Source: Stenotrophomonas sp. SAU14A_NAIMI4_8
Lineage (GTDB): Bacteria > Pseudomonadota > Gammaproteobacteria > Xanthomonadales > Xanthomonadaceae
Length of the DNA stretch: 64,000 bases
Assembly: GCF_003086695.1 (NCBI RefSeq)
Contig: NZ_CP025999.1
Span: forward strand, 422,820 to 486,819
Reading direction: 5' to 3'
This document shows positions 1-11,957 of this stretch, piece by piece. The notes under the pieces are model-generated. The model was not told where the DNA came from, searched no databases, and saw nothing but the letters and a program-made list of their open reading frames with translations. Positions within the stretch are counted from its first letter, which is position 1, and each line of letters opens with the position of its first letter. Both the position numbers and the translations under genes were made by a program.

Positions 1-2030
<2,030 letters not shown>

Positions 2031-2156
2031 TATAACCTCAAGTTGCCTTGGCTTTACGACAGCGTCGTAAGAGCATCCAAGTGCACGCTACGTCACAAGA
2101 ACTATGCGAGGCTGGCGCCTTGTCCCCCGGGACGAGTGCGACTCTCCAAAAGCCTC

Positions 2157-2271
2157 CCTGGTGAAATTAGCGCTGTGGAACCACCCGATCCCATCCCGAA
2201 CTCGGAAGTGAAACGCAGCTGCGCCGATGGTAGTGTGGCTCAAGCCATGCGAGAGTAGGTCATCGCCAGGG
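2157..2271 (+). rRNA. rrf: 5S ribosomal RNA, copy 1
   Basis: This is a full 5S rRNA of about 115 nt. The 5' strand CCTGGTG pairs with the 3' strand CATCGCCAGG to form helix I. The internal CCCATCCCGAACTCGG and GAGAGTAGG signatures are present. It lies about 125 bp downstream of the 23S gene. Ends are set by the helix I pairing and may be off by 1-3 nt. Confidence 0.96.
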
Positions 2272-2275
2272 TTTA

Positions 2276-2378
2276 AGCGCTGTGGAACCACCCGATCCCA
2301 TCCCGAACTCGGAAGTGAAACGCAGCTGCGCCGATGGTAGTGTGGCTCAAGCCATGCGAGAGTAGGTCATCGCCAGGG
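2276..2378 (+). pseudogene. 5'-truncated tandem 5S rRNA copy
   Basis: This copy starts four bases after copy 1 and is identical to it from AGCGCTGTGG to the 3' end. It lacks the first 12-13 nt, including the whole 5' strand of helix I. Without that strand it cannot fold its own terminal helix, so it is probably not matured into ribosomes. It most likely arose by unequal recombination between 5S copies. A collapsed assembly is the alternative. Confidence 0.85.
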
Positions 2379-2388
2379 TTTATACCCA

Positions 2389-2421
2389 AAAACCCCGCTG
2401 CTCACGCAGCGGGGTTTTTTC
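2389..2421 (+). terminator. Rho-independent terminator after the 5S pair
   Basis: The stem CCCCGCTG / CAGCGGGG with loop CTCACG is followed by a run of T. A near-identical hairpin follows the next 5S gene, which suggests that the 5S-terminator block was duplicated. Confidence 0.9.
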
Positions 2422-2512
2422 TTATTAAGTGAAGGCACTGCTTTTTCCAGGTACCTTCCGCCCCAAGGGCAAGATCGCGAGCTGGCGCTGCAAGCGCTGC
2501 TGCAACCGTCTC

Positions 2513-2627
2513 CCTGGTGAAATTAGCGCTGTGGAACCACCCGATCCCATCCCGAACTCGGAAGTGAAACGCAGCTGCGCCGATGGTAGTGTGGCTCAAG
2601 CCATGCGAGAGTAGGTCATCGCCAGGG
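2513..2627 (+). rRNA. rrf: 5S ribosomal RNA, second full copy
   Basis: This is a complete 5S gene, identical in sequence to copy 1 as far as can be read by eye. It lies beyond the first terminator, so it needs its own promoter or read-through to be expressed. The preceding spacer (about 2422-2512) is not like the 23S-5S spacer but ends with the same CTCCCTGG entry into the gene. Confidence 0.95.
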
Positions 2628-2636
2628 TTTACACCC

Positions 2637-2668
2637 AAAACCCCGCTGCTCACGCAGCGGGGTTTTTC
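2637..2668 (+). terminator. Rho-independent terminator after last 5S
   Basis: The hairpin CCCCGCTG-CTCACG-CAGCGGGG followed by TTTTTCTT is the same as the terminator at 2389-2421. It closes the rRNA operon. Confidence 0.9.
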
Positions 2669-2690
2669 TTTGCGCGAAACCAAGCGCCCG

Positions 2691-3187
2691 GTAGATCCAC
2701 GCCACGCGTGGATGGGTAGCGCCGGGCCATGCCCGGCGGAAAGCAGTGCCAACCAAGGTTGGCACCTACCAGGGCTGACCCCAGTAGATCCACGCCATGC
2801 GTGGATGGGTAGCGCCGGGCCATGCCCGGCGGAAAGCAGTGCCAACCAAGGTTGGCACCTACCGTGCGTGGATGGTTTTTTCGCGAAACCAAGCGCCCGG
2901 TAGATCCACGCCACGCGTTGATGGGTAGCGCCGGGCCATGCCCGGCGGAAAACAGTGCCAACCAAGGTTGGCACCTACCGTGCGTGGATGGGTTTGGCGC
3001 GAAACCAAGCGCCCGGTAGATCCACGCCATGCGTGGATGGGTAGCGCCGGGCCATGCCCGGCGGAAAGCAGTGCCAACCAAGGTTGGCACCTACCAGGGC
3101 TGACCCCAGTAGATCCACGCCACGCGTGGATGGGTAGCGCCGGGTCATGCCCGGCGGAAAGCAGTGCCAACCAAGGTTGCCACCTAC
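2691..3187. repeat. SMAG-type REP array, five modules
   Basis: Five GTAGATCC modules start at 2691, 2784, 2900, 3016 and 3109 (spacing 93, 116, 116, 93). Each carries three palindromes: one with arms ATCCACGC / GCGTGGAT, one with arms GCCGGGC / GCCCGGC, and the inverted pair GTGCCAACC / GGTTGGCAC ending in CTACC. Small differences between modules indicate duplication followed by drift. The stretch between the 5S terminator and the peptidase gene holds nothing else. Long translated frames through it are artefacts of the repeats. Confidence 0.92.
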
Positions 3188-3201
3188 TCTGGGCGGCGGC
3201 A

Positions 3202-3232
3202 CAAAAAAAGCGGCGCCCCGTGGGGCGCCGCT
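3202..3232 (-). terminator. Terminator of the M28 peptidase gene
   Basis: The perfect stem AGCGGCGCCCC / GGGGCGCCGCT at 3209-3232 is followed, on the minus strand, by a run of seven T (AAAAAAA at 3203-3209 on the plus strand). It lies about 40 bp beyond the stop codon of the peptidase gene. Confidence 0.88.
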
Positions 3233-3268
3233 CTGTTGTCCAGATGAATCAGTCGAGCACGCTCGACG

Positions 3269-4981
<1,713 letters not shown>

Positions 4982-5060
4982 CGTCGGTATCCTGGATACA
5001 GATGGGGGCCGCGCCAGGCACGGCCAGGTAGCGGGGATCAGTCCCCGGTGCAGCACGACG

Positions 5061-5723
5061 TCAATCCGCCGGGGCGGTATCGGTGTCGAACGGGATGGCG
5101 TCGGCGCCGGTGACCGGACCGATGCGGGCGCTGCGGTGCACGTACAGCACCACCTCGCGCTCGAATTCCAGCGGGCCACTGACCACGGCATTGGGGCCGA
5201 TGATGATGCGCGGCTTGCGGCTGGTGGTGAGCGAGACGCTGAAGTTCGGCTTGCGCACGTGCACGCCACCGGACACCTGCGAACCGATGCCGACGGTGAT
5301 GTCACCGTTCACCGTTTCCACGTCCTTGCGCACCCGGCTGTTGACCAGGCCGATGCCACCGTTGACCGTTTCCACGCCGCCTTCGATCTGGCTGCCGGCG
5401 TCGCTGAAGATGCTGCCGTTGACCGTGCTGACATCGCCGTGGGCGATCACTTCGCGGCCCAGGCGAACGCCACCGTTCACCGTCTCGATGCTGCCGGTGC
5501 GTGCGCGGTCGGCCACGGTCACCCCGCCGTTGACGGTGTCGATGCTGCCGGTTTCCACGCCTTCGCCCACGCGGATGCTGCCATTGACGGTGTCCAGCTT
5601 GCCGTAGCGCTGGCCCGGATCGGCGCCGATGCTGCCGTTGACCTTGCTGATGTTTTCCTGCGCCGCCAGCGGCGCGGCGGCCAGCAGCAGGCCCAACAGC
5701 AGCGGAATGGAATGGGTTTTCAT
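5061..5723 (-). CDS. Secreted beta-helix protein with TVNG repeats
   Basis: Protein of 220 aa with a signal peptide (MKTHSIPLLLGLLLAAAPLAAQ). Its body is made of about eight units of 17-22 residues. Each contains the tetrapeptide TVNG, followed by G-I/S-x and a polar turn, ending in a more divergent segment from about residue 150. Such evenly spaced short hydrophobic rungs suggest a beta-solenoid, as in polymer-forming bactofilin-like or adhesin-like proteins. No catalytic motif is visible. It lies 79 bp upstream of the peptidase gene on the same strand and may be cotranscribed with it. Its function is unknown. Confidence 0.85.
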   Translation of the reverse strand: MKTHSIPLLLGLLLAAAPLAAQENISKVNGSIGADPGQRYGKLDTVNGSIRVGEGVETGSIDTVNGGVTVADRARTGSIETVNGGVRLGREVIAHGDVSTVNGSIFSDAGSQIEGGVETVNGGIGLVNSRVRKDVETVNGDITVGIGSQVSGGVHVRKPNFSVSLTTSRKPRIIIGPNAVVSGPLEFEREVVLYVHRSARIGPVTGADAIPFDTDTAPAD

Positions 5724-5817
5724 GGGGACCTCGTTGTTGTGCGGCTGGCAGGCCGCGTGCGGAGATGTCACCATTCCCCGGCACCCCCTGCAACTGCCTG
5801 AAGTCACTGGAAAGCCC

Positions 5818-7119
5818 TTGCGCCACAACGTCTTCCCCTCACGCCAGCATCACATCGCCGTCCGCGGCGCGCGTTGCCTGTTGCTGGGGCTGGCTTTGGC
5901 GCTGGCACTGCCGGTGCCGGGCGGGGCGCAGACCGCGTCCACCCGCGAGGCCGAGCGCAAGCTGCAGAAGCTGCGCAGCGAGCTGAAGGACGTGGCGCAG
6001 GAGCGCCGGCAGATCGAGGGCCAGCGTGGCCAGGCATCGCGACAACTGCGCGAGGCCGACGAAAAAGTGGCCCGCAGTGGCCGCAGCCTGGCCCAGACTG
6101 AAAGCGCGCTGCGCGAACAGGCCCAGGCGCTGGCCCAGGCCGAGCAGCGCCGCAACGAACTGCAGGCCACCCTGGCCAAGCAGCACCGCGAACTGGCCGG
6201 CCTGCTGCGCGCGGCCTACCAGTTGGGCAATCACGCGCCGCTGAAGCTGCTGCTGTCGCAGGACACGGTGGCCGATGCCAACCGCGCCCTGGCCTACCAC
6301 CGCTACCTGCAGCGCGAGCGCGCCGAGCGCATCGCCACCCTCACCGCGGATCTGCAGGAACTGGAGACGCTGCAGGCCCAGATCGCCGAGCGCCAGCAGC
6401 ATCTTCAGGGCGCCCAGCGCGACCAGAAGCAGCAGGCCGCCACGCTGGCTGCCGACCGCCGCGAACGGGCGCAGACGGTGGCGTCGCTGGAAGAACGCTT
6501 CAAGGACCGGCGCGAGAAAGAACAGGCGCTGGGCCAGGATGCCAAGGCGCTGGAAACCCTGCTGGCCAACCTGCGCGCCGCTGCCGCCCGCGCCGAAGCC
6601 GAGCGCCGCGCCGCTGCACGCAAGGCGGCGGCGGAAAAGGCGGCGGCCGAGAAAGCGGCCCGCCAGGCCAAGGCCGAAGGCCGCCCGGCGCCGCCCACCA
6701 AGGTACCGCCGGCAGTGGCCTCGGCGCCCGCGCCGAAGGTCGGCGGCCTGGGCTGGCCGCTGTCGGGCAATCTGCTGGCCCGCTACGGTGGCAAGCTGCC
6801 CGATGGCCGTACCAGCAGCGGCGTGCTGATCGGTGCGCCGGCCGGCAGCACGGTCACGGCGGTGGCCGATGGCACCGTGGTGTTCTCCGACTGGATGACC
6901 GGCTACGGCATGATCCTGATCGTCGACCACGGCAATGGCTACATGAGCCTGTACGCGCACAACGACACCCTGCTGAAGGATGCCGGCGCGCGCGTCAGCC
7001 GCGGCGATGCGGTGGCCAAGGTTGGCAACTCCGGCGGCCAGGGCGTCACCGCGCTGTACTTCGAACTGCGCCGCGGTGGCCAACCGGTCAATCCGGACAG
7101 CTGGCTGCAGCGCCGCTGA
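5818..7119 (+). CDS. envC: EnvC-like murein hydrolase activator
   Basis: Protein of about 433 aa: signal peptide, a long alpha-helical coiled coil rich in Gln, Arg, Glu and Ala (residues about 40-280), an Ala/Lys/Pro-rich linker, and a C-terminal LytM/M23 domain (from about 310). The LytM domain lacks the usual zinc ligands: the first motif reads SSGVLIGA and the HxH site reads YAHND. It keeps SGGQG and LYFELRRGGQPVNP. This degenerate site is typical of EnvC, which activates cell-division amidases rather than cutting murein itself. No ATG suits the signal peptide without running into the divergent gene. A TTG at 5818 preceded by GGAAAG is used as the start and is uncertain. The S41 protease gene follows 107 bp downstream. 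Confidence 0.85.
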   Translation: MRHNVFPSRQHHIAVRGARCLLLGLALALALPVPGGAQTASTREAERKLQKLRSELKDVAQERRQIEGQRGQASRQLREADEKVARSGRSLAQTESALREQAQALAQAEQRRNELQATLAKQHRELAGLLRAAYQLGNHAPLKLLLSQDTVADANRALAYHRYLQRERAERIATLTADLQELETLQAQIAERQQHLQGAQRDQKQQAATLAADRRERAQTVASLEERFKDRREKEQALGQDAKALETLLANLRAAAARAEAERRAAARKAAAEKAAAEKAARQAKAEGRPAPPTKVPPAVASAPAPKVGGLGWPLSGNLLARYGGKLPDGRTSSGVLIGAPAGSTVTAVADGTVVFSDWMTGYGMILIVDHGNGYMSLYAHNDTLLKDAGARVSRGDAVAKVGNSGGQGVTALYFELRRGGQPVNPDSWLQRR

Positions 7120-7226
7120 ATCCTGGCGGCCGCATGGCCGCGGGATTCAACGGGAATTTACCCACGCTTCGCGCATAATCGGTGCATGTGCCTTGGGCAC
7201 GATGCCACCGTCGACAGGAGTGATCC

Positions 7227-8639
7227 ATGCGCGCAGCCCGTACCGCCACCCTCTTGCTGGCCTTGTTGCCAGCGTTGTCCTGGGCGCAGCAGACCGCGCC
7301 TGCGGCCGCCGCCGAAACCCCGGCGCAGGCCGCCAGCAACGAAGAGGCGGTGACATCGAAGGTGCCGCTGGAAGATATCCGGCGCTTCGTGGCGGTCTAC
7401 AACGCCGTGCGTGCGGCCTACGTGGACCCGGTGGACGACAACAAGCTGATGCAGTCGGCGGTGCGCGGCCTGCTGCTGGACCTGGATCCGCACAGCACCT
7501 ACTTCAACAAGGAAGACGCCGAGGCCTTCGACGAACAGGCCAACGGCGCCTACGAAGGCATTGGCGTGGAGCTGCAGCAGCAGCCCGACAACGCTTCGAT
7601 GAAGGTGATTTCTCCGATTGACGATACGCCTGCGGCCAAGGCCGGCATCCTGGCGGGCGATCTGATCATCGCCATCGACGGCAAGCCGATCAGCGCCATC
7701 GATGCCAGCGAACCGCTGCGCGGCCCGGCCGGCAGCAAGGTGGTGCTGACCATCGTGCGCGAGGGCAAGCCCAAGCCGTTCGATGTGCCGCTCACCCGGC
7801 AGACCATCCGCGTGACCAGCGTGCGCAGCCGCCTGCTGGAACCGGGTTACGGCTATATCCGCCTGGCCACGTTCCAGGCCGACACCGGCGCTGATTTCCA
7901 GAAGCACGTGCAGCAGCTGCAGAAGCAGTCCGGCGGCAGCCTGAAGGGCCTGGTGCTGGATCTGCGCAGCAACCCCGGTGGTCTGCTGACAGCCGCCGTG
8001 CAGGTGGCCGACGATCTGCTGGAGAAGGGCAACATCGTCAGCACGCGCGGCCGCATCCGTATCAGTGATGCACGCTTCGACGCCACCCCGGGCGACCTGC
8101 TGAAGGGCGCGCCGGTGGTGGTGCTGGTCGATGCCGGTTCGGCCAGTGCGTCGGAAGTGCTGGCCGGTGCGCTGCGCGACAACCAGCGGGCACGCGTGGT
8201 CGGCAGCCGCACCTTCGGCAAGGGCTCGGTGCAGACCGTGCTGCCGCTGGACAACGGCGACTCGGTGAAGCTGACCACCGCGCGCTACTACACGCCCAGC
8301 GGCAAGTCGATCCAGGCCACCGGCATCGTGCCGGACGTGGAACTGAAGCCGGCGCCCACGCCGGAAGAAGACGCGCTGCCGGCCAGCCTGAGCGACTACA
8401 GCGAGGCGACCCTGCCGGGCCACCTGCGTGGTGACGACGAAGGCACCGAGGGCTACAGCGCCGGCGCCGTGCTGCCGGGCGACGGCCCCATCGACGATGC
8501 CCTGGCCGAACTGAAGAACCCCGGTTCGGTGGCCGCGCGGCTGAAGGCCGAGGCCGCCAAGGCTGCTGCAGCCAAGCCGCCGGCGAAGGCTGAAGCGAAG
8601 CCGGAAGCAAAGCCCGCCCCGGCCCCGACCAAGCCCTGA
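7227..8639 (+). CDS. ctpA: S41 C-terminal processing peptidase
   Basis: Periplasmic serine protease of 470 aa. A signal peptide (to about residue 21) is followed by an N-terminal helical domain, a PDZ domain (about 115-190), the S41 catalytic core and a Pro/Ala/Lys-rich tail. The Ser-Lys dyad is visible as the Ser in GSASASE (about residue 306) and the Lys in FGKGSVQ (about 331). The ATG is preceded by the ribosome site ACAGGAGTG. CtpA/Prc-type enzymes trim the C termini of envelope proteins and regulate murein hydrolases. Its place directly after an EnvC-like gene is conserved in many proteobacteria. Confidence 0.94.
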   Translation: MRAARTATLLLALLPALSWAQQTAPAAAAETPAQAASNEEAVTSKVPLEDIRRFVAVYNAVRAAYVDPVDDNKLMQSAVRGLLLDLDPHSTYFNKEDAEAFDEQANGAYEGIGVELQQQPDNASMKVISPIDDTPAAKAGILAGDLIIAIDGKPISAIDASEPLRGPAGSKVVLTIVREGKPKPFDVPLTRQTIRVTSVRSRLLEPGYGYIRLATFQADTGADFQKHVQQLQKQSGGSLKGLVLDLRSNPGGLLTAAVQVADDLLEKGNIVSTRGRIRISDARFDATPGDLLKGAPVVVLVDAGSASASEVLAGALRDNQRARVVGSRTFGKGSVQTVLPLDNGDSVKLTTARYYTPSGKSIQATGIVPDVELKPAPTPEEDALPASLSDYSEATLPGHLRGDDEGTEGYSAGAVLPGDGPIDDALAELKNPGSVAARLKAEAAKAAAAKPPAKAEAKPEAKPAPAPTKP

Positions 8640-8664
8640 CGGTAGCGCCGGGCCGTGCCCGGCG
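8640..8664. repeat. Single SMAG-type REP
   Basis: GGTAGCGCCGGGCC followed by GTGCCCGGCG forms a short hairpin between the S41 peptidase stop codon and the next gene. Confidence 0.8.
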
Positions 8665-8679
8665 ATGCGATGCTCGCCC

Positions 8680-9093
8680 ATGGACGATTCCGCGCTCGCT
8701 TTCCGCATCGGCGAACTGCTGGCTCGCGAGCCTTGGGCGCCCGGCGTCGCCGGCGCCTGGCTGCACGCCCTCGCCCATCGGCATGGCATCGACCCGGGAC
8801 GGATTCTCTGGTGGGACGGTGCCCCTGCTGTACGGGCGCATGCATGCTACGACGATGGCATGCAGGGGCTTGCCCGCCTGGCGGAACTGCTGGGGCCTGC
8901 GCAGAGTGAGATCCAGCTGATCGTTTCTGACGAACGCGCCGGACCGTGGCCGGTGTGGTCATTGCCGGCGAGCGAGCTGGTGCCCCTGCTGGGTGAGCTG
9001 CCCTTCTTCGAATACGCCGTGGTGCTGGATGAGGGCGCGACACTGGTGTTCGACACGCACCACAACACCTTGCTGGTCAGCCGTGCGGCGTAG
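8680..9093 (+). CDS. Conserved hypothetical protein, 137 aa
   Basis: Soluble protein of about 137 aa starting MDDSALAF. There is no signal peptide or membrane segment. It is rich in Trp, Asp and Glu and ends in a predicted beta-strand region (EYAVVLDEGATLVFDTHHN). The second ATG is preferred because the first (8665) falls at the edge of a REP. I do not recognise the family. It follows the S41 gene in the same direction, separated only by the REP, and a REP cluster lies immediately downstream. Confidence 0.7.
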   Translation: MDDSALAFRIGELLAREPWAPGVAGAWLHALAHRHGIDPGRILWWDGAPAVRAHACYDDGMQGLARLAELLGPAQSEIQLIVSDERAGPWPVWSLPASELVPLLGELPFFEYAVVLDEGATLVFDTHHNTLLVSRAA

Positions 9094-9231
9094 GTAGAGT
9101 CGAGCTTGCTCGACTGTTTTTTCCTGAAGCAGTCGAGCAAGCTCGACTCTACGGACAGGCCAGAGCAGTCGAGCAAGCTCGCCTCTACGGACAGGCCAAA
9201 GCAGTCGAGCAAGCTCGACGTTACGGAGAAG
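9092..9231. repeat. SMAG-type REP cluster, four hairpins
   Basis: There are four copies of the palindrome TCGAGC / GCTCGA. The first is in GTAGAGTCGAGC orientation and the next three are inverted (GCAGTCGAGCAAGCTCG...). They are separated by the direct repeat ACGGACAGGCCA. The cluster lies between the convergent ends of the hypothetical gene and the rhomboid gene. Confidence 0.9.
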
Positions 9232-9235
9232 ATGG

Positions 9236-9928
9236 CTAGAAGCCGTGGCGCTTGCGCAGCTTGCGGGCGATCGCGGCGCGCACGTAGACGCCGTAGAGCA
9301 GGCCGAACAGGAAGCCGCCGATGTGCGCCCACCAGGCCACCATGCCGAAGGTCGGGCCGATGTAGGCGAACACCACCTGCAGCGACGCCCACACGCCGAT
9401 CAGCAGGTAGGCCGGGGCGCGCACGAATTCCAAGAACAGGCCCAGCGGAATGACCACCCCCAGCCGCGCGCCGGGGAACAGCGCCAGATAAGCGCCGATC
9501 AGCGCCGACACCGCACCGCTGGCGCCGATGATGATCTGGTCCGGGCTGCCCATGGTGTAGATCGCCACCAGGTTCGATACCGCCCCGCCCAGCAGGAACA
9601 GCAGCAGCAACCGCCACGGGCCCAGCACGCGCTCGGCGGGCAGGCCGAAGATCAGCAGGAACACCAGGTTGCCCAGCAGGTGCGACCAGTCCGCGTGCAG
9701 GAACAGGGCGGTGAACAGGCGCAGCACGCTGCCGTCCTGCAGCGTGGCCCAGTAGTCCAGCGGGTGGGTCAGGCCGGTGGACAGGGCGCCCCAGTCCAGC
9801 CACAGGCTGCGACGGGCGTCGTCCGGGCGTGAGATGGACCACAGGAACGCCAGCCACACTGACGCAAACAGCACGGGCGTGGCCCAGCGCAGGGCCGCCT
9901 TCTTGCGTGAGGGGAGCGAGACGAACAT
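9236..9928 (-). CDS. Rhomboid family intramembrane serine protease
   Basis: Integral membrane protease of 230 aa with six or more hydrophobic helices. The catalytic Ser lies in GASGAVSALIG and the catalytic His in WWAHIGGFLFG, the expected TM4/TM6 dyad. HADWSHLLGN matches the conserved L1-TM2 His/Asn region. The start MFVSLPS (ATG at 9928) is chosen. An alternative start nine codons upstream exists and neither has a strong ribosome site. The natural substrate is not evident. Confidence 0.92.
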   Translation of the reverse strand: MFVSLPSRKKAALRWATPVLFASVWLAFLWSISRPDDARRSLWLDWGALSTGLTHPLDYWATLQDGSVLRLFTALFLHADWSHLLGNLVFLLIFGLPAERVLGPWRLLLLFLLGGAVSNLVAIYTMGSPDQIIIGASGAVSALIGAYLALFPGARLGVVIPLGLFLEFVRAPAYLLIGVWASLQVVFAYIGPTFGMVAWWAHIGGFLFGLLYGVYVRAAIARKLRKRHGF

Positions 9929-10010
9929 GGGCGCTAGCCTAGCGTGCGCGGGCATTGTGCGGGGAGGCGCCTGTTCATGTTTTGCGAAGGGAAAAGCCCC
10001 GCTGCTGTTA

Positions 10011-10039
10011 TTGTTTCATTAACGTCTCTGAGTGATACT
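10011..10039 (+). promoter_or_regulatory. Predicted sigma70 promoter of fadL
   Basis: A -35-like TTGTTT and a -10-like GATACT are separated by exactly 17 bp, about 115 bp before the fadL start codon. This is a consensus-only prediction and leaves a fairly long 5' leader. Confidence 0.45.
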
Positions 10040-10153
10040 CGCATACGGCGTCGTATGTCGGGAGGGGAATCCGGCGCGTTCTGGCGGGCCTTCGGGTCCG
10101 GTAGGCGCAGGCGCACTCAGAGCACCATCACCGCTTACCGGAGAGAGAACACG

Positions 10154-11581
10154 ATGCAAACTGCTTCCACCATTGCCCGACTGACCCTGCTGGCCGTCGG
10201 CGTTGCCGGTGCGCTGGCCGCCGCCGATGCCAACGCCGCTGCCTTCCAGCTGAAGGAAAACAGCGCCAAGGGCCTCGGCCGCGCGTTCGCCGGCTCGACC
10301 TCTGCCGAAGGCGATGCCTCGGTGGTCGCCACCAACCCGGCCTCGATGCGCCTGCTCGACGGCACCCAGTTCCAGGGTGACGTGAGCGCCATCAGCTTCG
10401 GCGCCAAGTTCCGCGGCGAAGGCCAGTACGGCAACGGCGCCCCGATTTCCGGCGGCAACGGCGGCGACGCCGGCATGATCGCCCCGGTTCCGGCCGCTTA
10501 CTTCCACGTGCCGTTCGGCGAAAAGGACAACATGCACTTCGGTGTGTCGCTGTCGGTGCCGTTCGGCTTCAAGACCGAATACGACCGTGACTGGGTCGGC
10601 CGCTACAACGGCGTGAAGACCGAACTGCAGGCCGTCGACCTGGGCGCCGCGTTCTCCTACGACGTGAACCCGTACCTGTCCTTCGGTGCGTCGGTGTTCG
10701 TCGAGCGCCTGGACGTTGACCTGACCAGCGCCGTCGATGCCGGCACCGCCATCAACGCCAGCGCCCAGCAGCGTGCTGCTGCCACCGTGCTGGCCCGTGG
10801 CGGCACCCAGGCCCAGGCCGCTGCCGCTGCCCGCCAGGCCGGTATCCAGGCTGCCCAGCTGGGCTTCTCGCCGGGTACCGCCGATGGCTACCTGCGCATC
10901 AAGGGCGACGAAATGTCCGTGGGTTACACCCTGGGCATGACCGTCAGCCCGGTGGAAGGCACCAACATCGCCTTCAGCTACCGCTCGGAAGTGGAACACA
11001 AGATCACCGACGGCAAGGCCGACTTCACCATGACCCCGGCTGCGGCCGCGTTCCTGGCCAGCGCTGCCCCGGGTACCTTCGTTGACAGCAACGGCCGTGC
11101 CACCATCACCCTGCCGGCCAGCGCCACGGTCAGCGTCAGCCACCGCGTGAACGACCAGTGGAAGATCATGGCCGACGTTTCGCGCACCGCGTGGAGCAAG
11201 TTCGACCAGGTCACGGTTGACTACGATTCCAACCAGCCCGACAGCGTGCTGCCGTTCCACTACCGCGACACCACCTTCGCTTCGATCGGTACCGAGTACC
11301 GTCTGAACGAGCAGCTGACCCTGCGCGGCGGCCTGGCGTACGACCAGACCCCGACCACCGATGCCCACCGCGACGTGCGCGTGCCGGACACCACCCGCAA
11401 GTGGCTGTCGCTGGGTCTGACCTGGGCCCCGTCGGAGAAGATGGAATACAGCGTGGGCTACACCCACCTGTTCACCAAGGATCCGAACATCACCTCGACC
11501 TCGGCCACTGGCAACACCGTGACCGGCAAGTACAAGGTGACCGGCGACGTGCTGGCCGCTTCGATGCAGTACAAGTTCTGA
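10154..11581 (+). CDS. fadL: FadL-type outer membrane transport protein
   Basis: Outer-membrane beta-barrel of 475 aa of the OmpP1/FadL/TodX family. The family moves long-chain fatty acids or hydrophobic compounds across the outer membrane. The signal peptide ends at about ANA-AAF. The mature N terminus carries the plug-like sequence GLGRAFAGS and NPASM, both hallmarks of FadL. The protein ends in the barrel-terminal residues MQYKF. The start ATG follows CGGAGAGAGAA. An Ala/Gln-rich insert (about residues 195-240) lies in a predicted loop. It is monocistronic: a predicted promoter lies upstream and a terminator directly after. No beta-oxidation genes lie nearby. Confidence 0.93.
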   Translation: MQTASTIARLTLLAVGVAGALAAADANAAAFQLKENSAKGLGRAFAGSTSAEGDASVVATNPASMRLLDGTQFQGDVSAISFGAKFRGEGQYGNGAPISGGNGGDAGMIAPVPAAYFHVPFGEKDNMHFGVSLSVPFGFKTEYDRDWVGRYNGVKTELQAVDLGAAFSYDVNPYLSFGASVFVERLDVDLTSAVDAGTAINASAQQRAAATVLARGGTQAQAAAAARQAGIQAAQLGFSPGTADGYLRIKGDEMSVGYTLGMTVSPVEGTNIAFSYRSEVEHKITDGKADFTMTPAAAAFLASAAPGTFVDSNGRATITLPASATVSVSHRVNDQWKIMADVSRTAWSKFDQVTVDYDSNQPDSVLPFHYRDTTFASIGTEYRLNEQLTLRGGLAYDQTPTTDAHRDVRVPDTTRKWLSLGLTWAPSEKMEYSVGYTHLFTKDPNITSTSATGNTVTGKYKVTGDVLAASMQYKF

Positions 11582-11611
11582 TAAAGGCCACGGCCTGACG
11601 CAGTACAGGGA

Positions 11612-11640
11612 GAGCCCCGCGCAAGCGGGGCTTTCTTTTT
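11612..11640 (+). terminator. Terminator of fadL
   Basis: GAGCCCCGC-GCAA-GCGGGGCTT followed by TCTTTTT, about 30 bp after the stop codon. Confidence 0.9.
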
Positions 11641-11643
11641 GTG

Positions 11644-11884
11644 CGCCATCCACGCATGGCGTGGATCAACTAGTGGTGCGCCATCCACGCATGGCGTGGA
11701 TCTACTAGTGGTGCGCCATCCACGCATGGCGTGGATCTACGGGTGGTGGGTCATCCACGCATGGCGTGGATCTACGGGTGGTGGGTCATCCACGCATGGC
11801 GTGGATCTACGGGTGGTGGGTCATCCACGCATGGCGTGGATCTACGGGTGGTGGGTCATCCACGCATGGCGTGGATCTACTGGG
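11644..11884. repeat. Tandem SMAG-type REP array, seven units of 35 bp
   Basis: Seven direct repeats of about 35 bp each contain the palindrome ATCCACGC-ATG-GCGTGGAT and end in CTAC/CAAC. The first two or three units carry AGTGGTGCGCC linkers and the rest GGTGGTGGGTC. The regular period shows expansion of one unit. The array lies between the fadL terminator and pnuC. Confidence 0.93.
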
Positions 11885-11957
11885 GCCATCCACATCGCGT
11901 GCACCGATCCGGTCGTGGCCGCCCACGCGCGGCGCGTGGATCGACGACAATAGTGGC

